Shown here: positions 9,168 through 19,163 of the stretch, piece by piece | How the letters are laid out: each line of letters opens with the position of its first letter | Numbering within the stretch: the stretch's first letter is position 1 | Origin: Biostraticola tofi | Lineage (GTDB): Bacteria; Pseudomonadota; Gammaproteobacteria; Enterobacterales; Enterobacteriaceae | Assembly: GCF_004343195.1 (NCBI RefSeq) | Contig: NZ_SMCR01000001.1 | Span: 62,001-126,000 of the forward strand | Length of the DNA: 64,000 nucleotides | Direction of reading: 5' to 3' | Made by a program: the position numbers and the translations under genes | The notes under the pieces: generated by a model | Told to the model about the DNA's origin: nothing | Seen by the model: only the letters and a program-made list of their open reading frames with translations | The model's database searches: none

Positions 9168-12100
9168 ATGATCCCATTGATCTCGCAACCACCGGGACTC
9201 ACTCAACCGGTCATCGATTTTCTTCATGCGCTCAAGCGTGACGGCTTTACCGGCGACGCTACCGCATCCTATGCCGACCGCCTGACGATGGCCACCGATA
9301 ACAGCATTTATCAGCTGATGCCCGATGCGGTGGTGTTTCCCCGCTCGACCGCAGATGTGGTGCTGATTGGCCGCCTGGCCGACCAGCCGGGTTTTAAAAC
9401 GCTGACATTTACCCCGCGCGGCGGAGGCACCGGCACCAATGGACAGGCTCTGAACCGCGGGATTGTGGTGGATATGTCGCGATATATGAACCGGATTCTG
9501 GAGGTCAATCCGCAGCAGGGCTGGGTCAGGGTTGAAGCCGGTGTGATTAAAGACCAGCTTAACCAGTTTCTCAAACCGCTGGGCTATTTCTTTGCCCCTG
9601 AGCTGTCCACCAGTAACCGCGCCACGCTTGGCGGAATGATCAATACCGATGCTTCGGGCCAGGGATCGCTGGTATATGGCAAAACCTCTGATCACGTGCT
9701 CGGTCTGCGCGCAGTGCTATTGGGGGGCGAAATTCTCGATACCCGCGCTTTGCCGGTTGCCGAAGCTGAACGTCTGGCCGCCGAAGAAGGTCGAATCGCG
9801 GCAATCTATCGCCAGGTGCTCGAGCGATGCCGCCGGCAGCGCCGGTTGATCTTGGAGAAATTCCCCCCGCTGAACCGTTTTCTTACCGGCTATGATTTAC
9901 GCCATGTGTTCAGCGATGATCTCGAGACCTTTGACCTGACGCGTATTCTGACCGGCTCAGAAGGCACGCTGGCCTTTATTACCGAAGCCAGGCTGGATAT
10001 TACCCCGCTGCCTAAAGTCCGGCGGCTGGTCAACGTCAAGTACGACTCTTTCAACTCGGCATTACGCAATGCGCCTTTTATGCTCAAAGCGCATGCACTG
10101 TCTGTCGAGACCGTTGACTCCACGGTGCTCAATCTCGCTCGCGAGGATATTGTCTGGCATTCCGTGCGTGAACTGATTGAGGACGTACCGGATCGCGACA
10201 TGCTGGGGCTGAATATTGTCGAGTTCGCCGGCGATGACCAGGCACTGATACAGCATCAACTCGACGACCTGTGCCAGGGCCTAGACTCGCTGATATCCAT
10301 GGGGCAGGACGGGGTGATTGGCTATCAGTTATGTGACAGTCTGGCCGGTATCGAACGAATCTATGCCATGCGCAAGAAAGCCGTTGGCCTGCTGGGCAAC
10401 GCCAAAGGCCCGGCCAAGCCGCTGCCGTTTGCCGAGGACACTTGCGTGCCGCCGGAACATCTGGCTGACTATATTGCTGAATTTCGTCAACTGTTGGACA
10501 GCCACAGGCTGAATTACGGCATGTTTGGCCATGTGGATGCCGGAGTGTTGCACGTCCGTCCGGCGCTGGACATGTGTTCCCCGGAACAAGAAGCGCTGCT
10601 GCACCAAATTTCGGATCAAATTGTCGCATTGACCGCCCGTTATGGCGGCCTGTTGTGGGGAGAGCACGGTAAGGGGTTTCGCGCCGAGTACAGTCCGGCA
10701 TTTTTTGGCGAACGGCTATTCAATGAATTGCGCCTGATTAAACGGGCTTTCGACCCCGAGAATCGACTCAACCCGGGCAAAATTTGTACCCCGGCGGACA
10801 GCGACGCGCCAATGATGTCGATCAAGGCGGCCAAGCGCGGTACCTATGATCGGCAGATTCCAGTCCATATCCGCACTGAGTTTCGCGGGGCCATGGAATG
10901 CAATGGCAATGGGCTGTGCTTTAACTTCGATGCCAAGAGCCCGATGTGTCCTTCAATGAAAATCACCGGCAATCGCATCCATTCGCCCAAAGGCCGGGCG
11001 GCGCTGGTGCGGGAATGGCTGCGGCTGCTGGCGGAGCAGGGAGTGGACCCGGTCGCGCTTGAGCGCCAGTTGCCGACCGGTATGGCCTCGCTGCGCGACC
11101 TGGCCGGCAAAGTGCGCAACAGCTGGCGCGCCAGGCAGGGCGAGTATGACTTTTCTCATGAAGTCAAACTCGCCATGTCCGGTTGCCTGGCCTGCAAGGC
11201 GTGCTCGACCCAGTGTCCGATAAAAATAGATGTGCCCGGCTTTCGCGCGCGTTTCCTTACGCTTTACCACAGCCGTTATCTACGTCCCGTGCGTGATCAT
11301 CTGGTGGCGAGTGTTGAAGCCTATGCTCCGTTAATGGCCCGCGCTCCGGCAACGTTTAATTTTTTGCTTAAACAACCGCTGCTGCAACACTTCAGCCGGC
11401 GGCACATTGGCATGGTTGATCTGCCGCTGCTGTCAGCGCCTTCTCTAACGCGTCGGTTAGCGGGACACCGCGCGCTGGGCACCACGCTCGAACAGCTGGA
11501 GCTGATGAGCGCCGACCAGCGTCAGGACTATGTGCTCATCGTACAGGATCCGTTCACCAGTTATTACGATGCTTCCGTGGTGAGTGATTTTGTCTTGCTG
11601 GTCGAAAAACTCAATTACAAGCCGGTGCTGCTGCCGTTCAGGCCCAACGGCAAGCCCCAGCATATCAAGGGCTTTATGCAGCGCTTTGCCGCCACTGCCG
11701 GCAAGACCGCTGAATTTCTTAATCGCACAGCCCGCCTCGGGCTGCCGATGGTGGGGGTGGATCCGGCGCTGGTGCTGTGCTATCGGGATGAATATCGTGA
11801 GGTGCTGGGCGATTCCCGTGGGGCTTTTCGCGTGATGCTGGTGCATGAATGGCTGGCCGGCTTGCCGACGATGCCTGGTCAGGCGCCGACGGCAGAGAAC
11901 ACATTACAACCGGCTGTTGCCGAGGCTGAAGTGGCACAGCGGGCCAGGCAAGTGGATCCCAGAGAAGAACAGCCGGTATGGTATCTGTTTGGACATTGTA
12001 CCGAGGCCACCGAACTGCCCGCCAGCGGCCAGCAGTGGTCGGCAGTCTTCGCCCGCTTCGGCGCCAAGCTTGAAAGCGTCGGCGTCGGCTGCTGTGGCAT

Positions 12101-12296
12101 GGCCGGCACCTATGGCCACGAAACAGCCCATCTGGATAACTCGCTGGGCATTTATGGCTTATCATGGCGTCAGGCACTGGACCGGCTGCCCCATGATCGC
12201 TGCCTTACCACCGGCTATTCATGCCGCAGTCAGGTTAAACGCATCGAAGGCGAAAAAATTCGTCATCCTCTACAGGCTTTACTGGAGATTATCTGA
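9168..12296 (+). CDS. ydiJ: FAD-linked oxidase with Fe-S domain; D-2-hydroxyglutarate dehydrogenase YdiJ
   Basis: The 1042-residue product combines an N-terminal FAD-binding type 4 domain (PRGGGTGTNGQ at 83-93, GYDLRHVF and GSEGTLAFI further on), a C-terminal flavin-oxidase cap (FGHVDAGVLHVRP, WGEHGKGFR), and a ferredoxin/CCG region with CLACKACSTQCP starting at residue 673 and CCGMAG near 975. This is the arrangement of E. coli YdiJ, reported as a D-2-hydroxyglutarate dehydrogenase feeding electrons to the respiratory chain. It is slightly longer than E. coli YdiJ (1018). The stop overlaps the menI start as ATGA, so the two are translationally coupled. The upstream Shine-Dalgarno sequence is weak. 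Confidence 0.92.
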   Translation: MIPLISQPPGLTQPVIDFLHALKRDGFTGDATASYADRLTMATDNSIYQLMPDAVVFPRSTADVVLIGRLADQPGFKTLTFTPRGGGTGTNGQALNRGIVVDMSRYMNRILEVNPQQGWVRVEAGVIKDQLNQFLKPLGYFFAPELSTSNRATLGGMINTDASGQGSLVYGKTSDHVLGLRAVLLGGEILDTRALPVAEAERLAAEEGRIAAIYRQVLERCRRQRRLILEKFPPLNRFLTGYDLRHVFSDDLETFDLTRILTGSEGTLAFITEARLDITPLPKVRRLVNVKYDSFNSALRNAPFMLKAHALSVETVDSTVLNLAREDIVWHSVRELIEDVPDRDMLGLNIVEFAGDDQALIQHQLDDLCQGLDSLISMGQDGVIGYQLCDSLAGIERIYAMRKKAVGLLGNAKGPAKPLPFAEDTCVPPEHLADYIAEFRQLLDSHRLNYGMFGHVDAGVLHVRPALDMCSPEQEALLHQISDQIVALTARYGGLLWGEHGKGFRAEYSPAFFGERLFNELRLIKRAFDPENRLNPGKICTPADSDAPMMSIKAAKRGTYDRQIPVHIRTEFRGAMECNGNGLCFNFDAKSPMCPSMKITGNRIHSPKGRAALVREWLRLLAEQGVDPVALERQLPTGMASLRDLAGKVRNSWRARQGEYDFSHEVKLAMSGCLACKACSTQCPIKIDVPGFRARFLTLYHSRYLRPVRDHLVASVEAYAPLMARAPATFNFLLKQPLLQHFSRRHIGMVDLPLLSAPSLTRRLAGHRALGTTLEQLELMSADQRQDYVLIVQDPFTSYYDASVVSDFVLLVEKLNYKPVLLPFRPNGKPQHIKGFMQRFAATAGKTAEFLNRTARLGLPMVGVDPALVLCYRDEYREVLGDSRGAFRVMLVHEWLAGLPTMPGQAPTAENTLQPAVAEAEVAQRARQVDPREEQPVWYLFGHCTEATELPASGQQWSAVFARFGAKLESVGVGCCGMAGTYGHETAHLDNSLGIYGLSWRQALDRLPHDRCLTTGYSCRSQVKRIEGEKIRHPLQALLEII

Positions 12297-12721
12297 TGTT
12301 ATGGAAACGCACCACCACCCTGGAGGAATTGAATCAGAAAGGGCAGGGTTGCATGATAGAACATCTGGCTATCCGCTTTACCCGGCTGGGCGAAGATGAA
12401 ATCGAAGCCACCATGCCGGTGGACCAGCGCACCCGGCAGCCGTTCGGCCTACTGCATGGCGGCGCTTCCGTGGTGCTGGCGGAGACACTCGGCTCAGCGG
12501 CGGGTTATCTTTGTACCGAGGGCGACGTCAGGGTCGTCGGGCTGGACATCAATGCCAACCATACCCGGGCCGTGTTGACGGGTGAGGTACGCGGCATCTG
12601 CCGGTCGCTGCATTGCGGACGTACTCATCAGGTCTGGGATATCCGCATCTATGATGACAAGCAACGCCTGAGCTGTATCTCCCGACTCACCACCGCCATC
12701 CTCGTCAACCTGCCTGATTAA
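12296..12721 (+). CDS. menI: 1,4-dihydroxy-2-naphthoyl-CoA thioesterase (hotdog fold)
   Basis: Hydrolyses DHNA-CoA to DHNA in menaquinone synthesis. The 141-residue hotdog-fold product has the signature FGLLHGGASVVLAE with catalytic Glu 63 at the same number as E. coli YdiI/MenI, and the conserved GYLCTEG, VGLDINANH and SRLTTAIL blocks. The start overlaps the ydiJ stop by one base. Downstream GCCCGC (12722-12727) and GCGGGC (12748-12753) could form a terminator stem, but with only a weak T-run. Confidence 0.94.
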   Translation: MLWKRTTTLEELNQKGQGCMIEHLAIRFTRLGEDEIEATMPVDQRTRQPFGLLHGGASVVLAETLGSAAGYLCTEGDVRVVGLDINANHTRAVLTGEVRGICRSLHCGRTHQVWDIRIYDDKQRLSCISRLTTAILVNLPD

Positions 12722-12992
12722 GCCCGCTGCGCTGCCCGGCAAACGCTGCGGGCTTGCCGGAATCGGACTTCCCGGCGTACATCGCGCCTGATGGGCTGCT
12801 AAAGCCTGAAATCCGCTGACAATGCGGCTCCCTGCTTGAAGGACACAATTTGACCCTGCAGGGGCCATCAAATTTGTGATATAATTGTTATCAAAGTAGA
12901 CTTTTGGCCTTAGAGATAATCATGGGTCTATCAGTTCAACATTTAAAAGAATAATCCTGTTATAAAAGAATGTTTAGCCGCCAATAGGTAAA

Positions 12993-13007
12993 TGATAACC
13001 ATTATCA
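12993..13007. promoter_or_regulatory. Fur box
   Basis: TGATAACCATTATCA fits the 7-1-7 Fur inverted repeat TGATAATNATTATCA with one mismatch. Fur represses suf in iron-replete E. coli. The distance here, 385 bases upstream of the sufA start, is much larger than in E. coli. Confidence 0.8.
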
Positions 13008-13224
13008 TATTTATTTCGCGACTACGGCCGAAGGGAGATATTGATAGCGCTGCATAATTGTTTTGTCCATCGCATTGGGCAAACCGGCGCATTAATTTTG
13101 CCTGTTATAAAAATAGTTTTTTTCGATGATTATTTTCTTTAGTCAGAGGCCGGAAAGTTTTAGTATTTAGCTATGCGGGAAATTTTATTCTTAACGACGA
13201 AAAATCAGAGGATTAGCAATGTAG

Positions 13225-13249
13225 TAAACCCCATAAATTGTAAGGGAAC
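13225..13249. promoter_or_regulatory. IscR type-2 binding site
   Basis: The core CCCCATAAATTGTAAGG (13229-13245) satisfies every fixed base of the inner IscR type-2 consensus CCxxAxxxxxxxTAxGG; only the outermost A and T are missing. Apo-IscR activates suf in E. coli under iron limitation or oxidative stress. The site is about 150 bases upstream of sufA. Confidence 0.65.
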
Positions 13250-13392
13250 GGATATTAAGCGGGCGTTTTAAAACAGGTGTGTTCCGGCTGAGGTTTATTC
13301 CCATGCAAAGTTTAGGGTTGATGTGTTAATTCATATCATTACCCTGACAGGGTTGTTTGTTAATCACCTGACCACATCGAGAGGTTTGCTTT

Positions 13393-13764
13393 ATGCAATT
13401 GGATAATGTTGAAAGTTTTTCCCTCGAGGAAAATAGCTGGCAGGGTCTGAGGCTCAGCGAAAACGCGGCCAAACAAATCCGCCATCTGACGGAACAGAAC
13501 AACGCCATGAAAGGACTGCGCCTTGGTGTTAAGCCATCAGGCTGCGCCGGTTTTGGCTATGTAATGAACATGGTGACTGAGCTGGATCCTGCCGACCTGG
13601 TCTATGAACGCGATGGCGCCCGGCTTTACGTGCCGCTAACCGCGATGCCTTTTATCGACGGCACTGAACTGGACTATGTTCAGGAAGGCCTGAATCATAT
13701 TTTCAAATTTAACAATCCCAAAGCACAGCACGCCTGCGGGTGTGGTGAAAGTTTTGGCCTTTGA
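13393..13764 (+). CDS. sufA: A-type Fe-S carrier SufA
   Basis: Receives Fe-S clusters from SufBCD and passes them to apoproteins. The product has 123 residues with the three A-type ligand cysteines: C51 in SGCAGFGY and C115/C117 in the C-terminal ACGCGESFG. The start follows GAGAGG at a normal distance. First gene of a complete sufABCDSE operon; 13 bases separate it from sufB. Confidence 0.96.
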   Translation: MQLDNVESFSLEENSWQGLRLSENAAKQIRHLTEQNNAMKGLRLGVKPSGCAGFGYVMNMVTELDPADLVYERDGARLYVPLTAMPFIDGTELDYVQEGLNHIFKFNNPKAQHACGCGESFGL

Positions 13765-13777
13765 GCGATGAAACATT

Positions 13778-15283
13778 ATGGCACGTAGCAATACAGAAAC
13801 TCCTGAGGCGATCAACGCCGCACAACCTTGGGAAAAGAGCCAACGTTATAAAGAAGGCTTTTTCACCCAGTTGATGACTGATGAGCTGGCTCATGGCATC
13901 AGTGAGGATGTAGTGCGCGCCATTTCGGCCAAGCGCAACGAACCGGAGTGGATGCTGGAGTTTCGTCTTAATGCCTACCGCGCCTGGCTGGAGATGGAAG
14001 AACCCCACTGGCTGAAAGCGAACTACAAGCCCCTTGATTACAATGACTACAGCTATTATTCAGCGCCCTCTTGCGGAAGCTGTGATGATAGCTGCGGTTC
14101 ACAACCCGGCGCGTTACAGCAATCAGGTGAGGAGGGAGCTAAGAACTACCTGACCGATGAGGTGGAACTGGCGTTCAATCAGCTTGGTGTCCCGGTGCGC
14201 GAAGGCAGTGAAGTGGCGGTCGATGCTATTTTCGACTCCGTGTCGGTATCGACCACCTATCGCGACAAGCTGGCTAAAGACGGCATCATCTTCTGCTCGT
14301 TTGGTGAAGCTATCCATGAGCATCCCGATCTGGTGCGCCAGTATATGGGCACTGTGGTGCCCTCCAACGACAACTTTTTTGCCGCCCTCAACTCCGCGGT
14401 CGCCTCGGACGGCACCTTCGTCTATATTCCGAAAGGGGTGCGCTGTCCGATGGAGCTGTCGACCTATTTCAGGATCAATGCCGCCAAGACGGGTCAGTTC
14501 GAGCGGACAATTCTGATTGCTGATGAAGGCAGTTACGTAAGTTATATCGAAGGGTGCTCGGCGCCGGTTCGCGATAGTTACCAGCTGCATGCGGCGGTGG
14601 TTGAAGTGATTATCCATCGGGATGCGGAAGTGAAGTATTCCACGGTACAGAACTGGTTTGCCGGCAGCGAAGCTGAAGGCGGCATTCTTAACTTCGTCAC
14701 CAAGCGCGCGCTGTGCGAAGGCGAAAATTCCAAAATGTCCTGGACCCAGTCTGAAACGGGTTCCGCCATCACCTGGAAGTACCCGAGCGTTATCCTGCGT
14801 GGCGATAATTCGGTCGGTGAATTCTTCTCGGTCGCCCTGACCAACGGGCGCCAGCAGGCGGATACCGGTACCAAGATGATCCATATTGGTAAAAACACCC
14901 GTTCGACGATCATCTCGAAGGGTATTTCTGCCGGTACCAGCGAAAATACCTACCGCGGGCTGGTAAAAATCATGCCAACCGCCACCAATGCGCGTAATTT
15001 CACCCAGTGCGATTCGATGTTGATAGGCAGCGAATGCGGTGCCCATACCTTCCCGTATGTGGAAGTGCGCAACAACACCGCCCAGCTAGAGCATGAAGCC
15101 ACCACCTCGCGTATCGGCGAAGATCAGCTGTTCTATTGCCGCCAGCGCGGTATCAGCGAAGACGATGCCATTTCGATGATTGTCAATGGCTTCTGTAAAG
15201 ATGTTTTCTCAGAGCTGCCGCTGGAGTTTGCCGTAGAAGCTCAAAAATTATTGGCGATAAGCCTTGAACACAGCGTGGGCTAA
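13778..15283 (+). CDS. sufB: Fe-S cluster assembly scaffold SufB
   Basis: SufB is the scaffold subunit of the SufBC2D complex on which clusters form with sulfur from SufE. The product has 501 residues (E. coli 495). The N-terminal [18 protein letters not shown] cysteine cluster, the beta-helix core and the [16 protein letters not shown] block with the Cys that corresponds to the essential E. coli Cys405 are all present, as is the C-terminal [17 protein letters not shown]. The last base of the stop is also the first base of a possible upstream sufC start, but the better sufC start is 65 bases later. Confidence 0.96.
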   Translation: MARSNTETPEAINAAQPWEKSQRYKEGFFTQLMTDELAHGISEDVVRAISAKRNEPEWMLEFRLNAYRAWLEMEEPHWLKANYKPLDYNDYSYYSAPSCGSCDDSCGSQPGALQQSGEEGAKNYLTDEVELAFNQLGVPVREGSEVAVDAIFDSVSVSTTYRDKLAKDGIIFCSFGEAIHEHPDLVRQYMGTVVPSNDNFFAALNSAVASDGTFVYIPKGVRCPMELSTYFRINAAKTGQFERTILIADEGSYVSYIEGCSAPVRDSYQLHAAVVEVIIHRDAEVKYSTVQNWFAGSEAEGGILNFVTKRALCEGENSKMSWTQSETGSAITWKYPSVILRGDNSVGEFFSVALTNGRQQADTGTKMIHIGKNTRSTIISKGISAGTSENTYRGLVKIMPTATNARNFTQCDSMLIGSECGAHTFPYVEVRNNTAQLEHEATTSRIGEDQLFYCRQRGISEDDAISMIVNGFCKDVFSELPLEFAVEAQKLLAISLEHSVG

Positions 15284-15348
15284 TGAAGCCCCACAGGCAA
15301 CCAGCTTGCTGCCCGCCCTGCGAAGAGATGTTGGGTAAAGGAAAAATA

Positions 15349-16095
15349 ATGTTAAGTATAAGTAACTTGAATGTCAGCGTGGAAGACAAAGCCATTCTCA
15401 AAGGCTTGAATCTGGAAATCAAACCTGGCGAAGTCCATGCCATTATGGGGCCTAATGGGTCGGGCAAAAGCACCCTGTCGGCCACCCTGGCCGGCCGGGA
15501 AGATTATGAAGTCACCGAAGGCAGCGTGCTGTTTAAAGGCCGCGATCTGCTGAGTCTGGATCCGGAAGAACGCGCCGGCGAAGGGGTGTTCATGGCTTTC
15601 CAGTATCCCGTGGAAATCCCTGGCGTCAGCAATCAGTTCTTCCTGCAGACTGCGGTAAATGCCGTACGCAAGTATCGCAATCAGGGACCGCTGGATCGCT
15701 TTGATTTTGCCGACTTTATCGAAGAAAAAATTGAACTGCTGAAGATGCCTGCCGATTTGCTGACCCGTTCAGTCAACGTCGGCTTTTCCGGCGGTGAAAA
15801 AAAACGTAATGATATTCTGCAGATGGCGGCGCTGGAGCCGGAACTCTGTATTCTTGACGAAACCGACTCCGGTCTGGATATCGATGCCCTTAAAATTGTC
15901 GCCAATGGAGTCAATACGCTGCGTAACGATAAGCGTTCTTTTATCATCGTTACTCATTACCAGCGCATCCTGGATTACATCAAACCAGACCATGTTCATG
16001 TACTTTACCAGGGCCGTATCGTCAAATCCGGTGATTTCAGCCTGGTGAAACAGCTTGAGGAGCAAGGCTATGGCTGGCTTACCGAACAACAATAA
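15349..16095 (+). CDS. sufC: Fe-S assembly ATPase SufC
   Basis: ABC-type ATPase of the SufBC2D complex. From 15349 the product has 248 residues: Walker A GPNGSGKST at 34-42, signature FSGGEKKR, Walker B CILDETDSGLDID and the switch His in IVTHYQR. An in-frame ATG at 15283 would add 22 residues ([10 protein letters not shown]...) with no family counterpart, whereas TAAAGGAAAAATAATG at 15349 has a good Shine-Dalgarno sequence, so 15349 is preferred. It overlaps sufD by 26 bases. Confidence 0.96.
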   Translation: MLSISNLNVSVEDKAILKGLNLEIKPGEVHAIMGPNGSGKSTLSATLAGREDYEVTEGSVLFKGRDLLSLDPEERAGEGVFMAFQYPVEIPGVSNQFFLQTAVNAVRKYRNQGPLDRFDFADFIEEKIELLKMPADLLTRSVNVGFSGGEKKRNDILQMAALEPELCILDETDSGLDIDALKIVANGVNTLRNDKRSFIIVTHYQRILDYIKPDHVHVLYQGRIVKSGDFSLVKQLEEQGYGWLTEQQ

Positions 16096-17356
16096 TGCCC
16101 GAGCGCTGCATCAGTGGCACAGTCTGTTCGAGAGTCAGCGCGTCTCGCGTTCAGCTCAGGCCTACCAGCATTGGCAGAGTGTAGAGCAATTGGGCCTGCC
16201 TACCCGCAAGCATGAGCACTGGAAATATACCCCGCTGGACAGCCTGGTGGCTCATCGCTTCAGCTTTGACGCAGCCAAAACTGTATCGGCTGTCGATCGC
16301 GATCGCCTGAGCCTGGAGCTTGACGCCGTTCGCCTGGTTTTCGTCGACGGACGCCTGATACCTTCGCTAAGCGATGCAGATACCGGCAACTGGCAGGTCG
16401 TCGTTGAAGACGGCGCGAATCGCACCCCGCTGCCTGAACCTATTCAGGGCGAAATTTTCCTGCACCTGACTGAAAGCCTGAGCCTCGAAACGGTAGTCAT
16501 TGAACTGGCCGCCGGCAAAACCGCCGATCGGCCGCTTTACCTGCTGCATCTGTCCAGCGGCAGCCATGATAAACAACAACTCAATACGCTGCATTACCGT
16601 CATCATGTGAAACTGGCCAGCGGCGCATCAGGTCAGGTGATTGAGCATTATGCCAGTCTCAGTGAAGACGCGCATTTTACCGGAGCCCGTACCACCATCG
16701 CCGTTGGCGATAATGCCCGACTCAATCACATCAAGCTGTCGTTTGAAAACCGCAACAGCTATCACTTTGCTCATAATGACCTCATTATCGCGCGGGACGC
16801 GCTCGTTCGCAGCGGAACTTTTCTGCTGGGACCGGGCCTGTCGCGCCACCAGACCAGCGCCAGACTTGACGGCGAAGGTTCAGATCTGTCAATCAATAGC
16901 CTGCTGCTGCCTGCAGGACAGGACATTACTGATACCCGGACTTATCTGGAGCACAATAAAGGCCATTGCCTCAGCCGCCAGCTGCATAAGGTCATTGCCC
17001 GTGAAAAAGGCAAGGGCGTGTTCAATGGGCTTATCAAAGTCGCCAAGCATGCGCTCAAGACCGATGGCCAGATGACCAATAACAATCTGTTGATGGACCG
17101 GTTGTCGGAAGTCGATACCAAACCCCAGCTTGAAATTTATGCAGATGACGTCAAGTGCAGCCACGGTGCTACCGTCGGCCGTATCGATGATGAACAGATG
17201 TTCTACCTGCGTTCGCGCGGCATCCGCCGTGAAGACGCGCAGAAGATGATCATCTTCGCCTTCGCTGCCGAAGTCACTGAAGCTATCGGCAACGATCTGG
17301 TTCGTGATGTGGTACTTGAACGTATCACCGGCGCCTTGAAGGGGGTAGGTGAATGA
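16070..17356 (+). CDS. sufD: Fe-S cluster assembly protein SufD
   Basis: SufD pairs with SufB in SufBC2D and is needed for iron entry. The product has 428 residues; [10 protein letters not shown] at the start and the C-terminal block [45 protein letters not shown] match E. coli SufD, with the His of CSHGATVG corresponding to the catalytic His360. Start 16070 is preferred over 16055 because GAGGAG precedes it and MAGLPN is the family start. It overlaps sufC by 26 bases and sufS by four bases (ATGA), indicating translational coupling. Confidence 0.95.
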   Translation: MAGLPNNNNARALHQWHSLFESQRVSRSAQAYQHWQSVEQLGLPTRKHEHWKYTPLDSLVAHRFSFDAAKTVSAVDRDRLSLELDAVRLVFVDGRLIPSLSDADTGNWQVVVEDGANRTPLPEPIQGEIFLHLTESLSLETVVIELAAGKTADRPLYLLHLSSGSHDKQQLNTLHYRHHVKLASGASGQVIEHYASLSEDAHFTGARTTIAVGDNARLNHIKLSFENRNSYHFAHNDLIIARDALVRSGTFLLGPGLSRHQTSARLDGEGSDLSINSLLLPAGQDITDTRTYLEHNKGHCLSRQLHKVIAREKGKGVFNGLIKVAKHALKTDGQMTNNNLLMDRLSEVDTKPQLEIYADDVKCSHGATVGRIDDEQMFYLRSRGIRREDAQKMIIFAFAAEVTEAIGNDLVRDVVLERITGALKGVGE

Positions 17357-18582
17357 GTTATCCCATAGAGCGGATTCGCGCTGATTTCCCGATACTTGCC
17401 AGGGAAGTCAACGGCCAGCCGCTGGTTTATCTGGACAGCGCCGCCAGTGCGCAGAAACCTGATTGCGTGATTGACAGCGAGAGCGATTTTTATCGCCATG
17501 GCTATGCGGCAGTACATCGCGGCATTCATACCCTGAGCGCCGAAGCGACCAGCCGGATGGAAAACATCCGCGCCCAGGCAGGGCGCTTCATCAATGCGGC
17601 TTCTGCCGAGGAGATCATTTTCGTCAAGGGCAGTACCGAGGGTATTAACCTGGTCGCCGCCAGCTATGGTCGCCATTTTTTCTCCGCTGGCGATAATCTC
17701 ATCATTACCGAGATGGAGCACCATGCCAATATCGTTCCCTGGCAGATGCTGGCTGAAGAAAAGCAGCTGCAGCTGCGAGTGATTCCGCTGCTGGCCGACG
17801 GTACGCTGGATTTGGCGCGCCTGCCGGCGCTGATTGACTCCCGGACCCGGTTGCTGGCCATCACAGAAGTGTCCAATGTGCTGGGCACCGTGAATCCGGT
17901 CCGGGAGATTATTGCTCAGGCGCGAGCTGCCGCCGGCGAGCAGTTCGTCGTGCTGGTCGACGGCGCTCAGGCTGTAATGCATCACCGGGTAGATGTTCAG
18001 GCGCTGGACTGCGATTTTTACGTTTTTTCCGGTCACAAGATTTATGGCCCATCAGGTATCGGTATTCTTTACGGCAAAAAAGCCCTGCTGGATGCTATGC
18101 CTCCCTGGGAAGGCGGCGGTTCGATGATTCGCACCGTCAGCCTGACCGAAGGCACTACTTTTACCGATGCGCCGTGGCGTTTCGAAGCCGGTTCGCCAAA
18201 CACCGCCGGAATGATGGGGCTGGGCGCCGCCATGGATTATCTGGACAAGCTAGGCCTTGATGCCATCCAGGCTTATGAAAGTCAGCTGATGGTCTATGCA
18301 CTGGACGCCCTTGCCAAGGTGCCGGATATCATCCTCTACGGGCCGGACCACCGCGCCGGGGTAATTGCCTTCAACCTTGGCAAGCATCACGCTTTTGATG
18401 TTGGCAGTTTCCTGGACCAGTACGGTATTGCTATTCGTACCGGCCATCATTGCGCTATGCCGCTGATGGCCTTTTATGGCGTACCCAGCATGTGTCGCGC
18501 TGCGCTGGCGCTTTACACCACCCACGAAGATATTGACCGCCTGGTATCCGGCCTGACGCGCGTACAGCGTTTACTGGGCTGA
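17353..18582 (+). CDS. sufS: Cysteine desulfurase SufS
   Basis: PLP enzyme that removes sulfur from cysteine and hands it to SufE. The product has 409 residues of class V aminotransferase fold: PLP Lys 229 in [11 protein letters not shown], the persulfide Cys 367 in RTGHHCAMP, and [12 protein letters not shown] near the N-terminus, all type II (SufS) features. The start overlaps sufD (ATGA). Confidence 0.96.
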   Translation: MSYPIERIRADFPILAREVNGQPLVYLDSAASAQKPDCVIDSESDFYRHGYAAVHRGIHTLSAEATSRMENIRAQAGRFINAASAEEIIFVKGSTEGINLVAASYGRHFFSAGDNLIITEMEHHANIVPWQMLAEEKQLQLRVIPLLADGTLDLARLPALIDSRTRLLAITEVSNVLGTVNPVREIIAQARAAAGEQFVVLVDGAQAVMHHRVDVQALDCDFYVFSGHKIYGPSGIGILYGKKALLDAMPPWEGGGSMIRTVSLTEGTTFTDAPWRFEAGSPNTAGMMGLGAAMDYLDKLGLDAIQAYESQLMVYALDALAKVPDIILYGPDHRAGVIAFNLGKHHAFDVGSFLDQYGIAIRTGHHCAMPLMAFYGVPSMCRAALALYTTHEDIDRLVSGLTRVQRLLG

Positions 18583-18609
18583 TGACGACAAGCCGGGAGG
18601 AGAGTGCAG

Positions 18610-19026
18610 ATGGCACATTTGCCGGATAAAGCTAAATTATTGAAAAATTTTTCCCGCTGCGGCAATTGGGAAGAGAGATATCTGTATGTTATTGAACTCG
18701 GTGCTTTGCTTGATCCGCTGGCACCGGAGCAGCGCAGCGCGGACAATTTGATTGCCGGCTGCCAGAGCCAGGTCTGGATCGCTCTGGACAGCGTTAACAG
18801 CGGCCAGGTTAGATTCTCAGGTGACAGTGATGCCACGATCGTCAAGGGATTGATTGCCATCGTTTTTATCCTGTACCAGGGGATGACGCCGCAGGATATC
18901 GTTAACCTTGATGTCCGGCCTTATTTCACTGAATTGGCCTTAACCCAGCATCTCACCCCCTCCCGATCTCAGGGCCTGGAAGCGATGGTCAGGGCTATCC
19001 GTATCAAAGCCGCTGCTTTGCAGTGA
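18610..19026 (+). CDS. sufE: Cysteine desulfuration protein SufE
   Basis: Accepts the persulfide from SufS on Cys 51 (IAGCQSQVW) and delivers it to SufB. The product has 138 residues as in E. coli. ATG at 18610 is preferred to the in-frame GTG at 18604, since MAHLPDK aligns with the family start and GGGAGGAG lies before it. Last gene of the suf operon; 27 bases after sufS. An IscU-like alternative is excluded by length and motif. Confidence 0.95.
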   Translation: MAHLPDKAKLLKNFSRCGNWEERYLYVIELGALLDPLAPEQRSADNLIAGCQSQVWIALDSVNSGQVRFSGDSDATIVKGLIAIVFILYQGMTPQDIVNLDVRPYFTELALTQHLTPSRSQGLEAMVRAIRIKAAALQ

Positions 19027-19032
19027 ACATTG

Positions 19033-19052
19033 TCCGCCTCCCCAGAGGCGGA
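19033..19052 (+). terminator. Hairpin at the end of the suf operon
   Basis: TCCGCCTC and GAGGCGGA form a perfect 8-bp stem with a 4-base loop, six bases after the sufE stop. The T-run is missing (TGATTCCGG follows), so it may be a weak terminator or an mRNA 3' stabiliser. Confidence 0.5.
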
Positions 19053-19163
19053 TGATTCCGGATTTTCTCTCTCCTCTGCCGTTTCCCTTTCAGCTTTATA
19101 TTCCCTGATATATCTTTGCTTAACAAACTTGTAACGGACTGCCACTCTCTTTAGGAAACCGCT

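Larger units (their letters stand above)
12722..13392 (+). other. suf control region, 671 bases without a recognised gene
   Basis: This long AT-rich gap separates menI from sufA. It holds a possible menI terminator at 12722-12753, an extended -10 element TGATATAAT at 12877-12885 that could start a leftover or unrecognised transcript, a Fur box at 12993-13007 and an IscR type-2 box at 13225-13249. Close to sufA, TATCAT at 13334-13339 with TTTAGG 17 bases upstream is a weak -10/-35 pair typical of an activator-dependent promoter. The E. coli gene ydiH, which lies here in K-12, was not found. No convincing open frame with a ribosome binding site was seen. Confidence 0.7.

Noticed and set aside
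11719..12177. Antisense frame of 152 codons opposite ydiJ
   Set aside because: Proline/arginine-rich shadow translation of a GC-rich gene.
14123..15046. Open frame of 307 codons antisense to sufB
   Set aside because: Mirror frame of a strongly coding GC-rich gene; no ribosome binding site and no family features.
15283..15348. Upstream in-frame start for sufC
   Set aside because: Adds 22 residues without homology; better Shine-Dalgarno at 15349.
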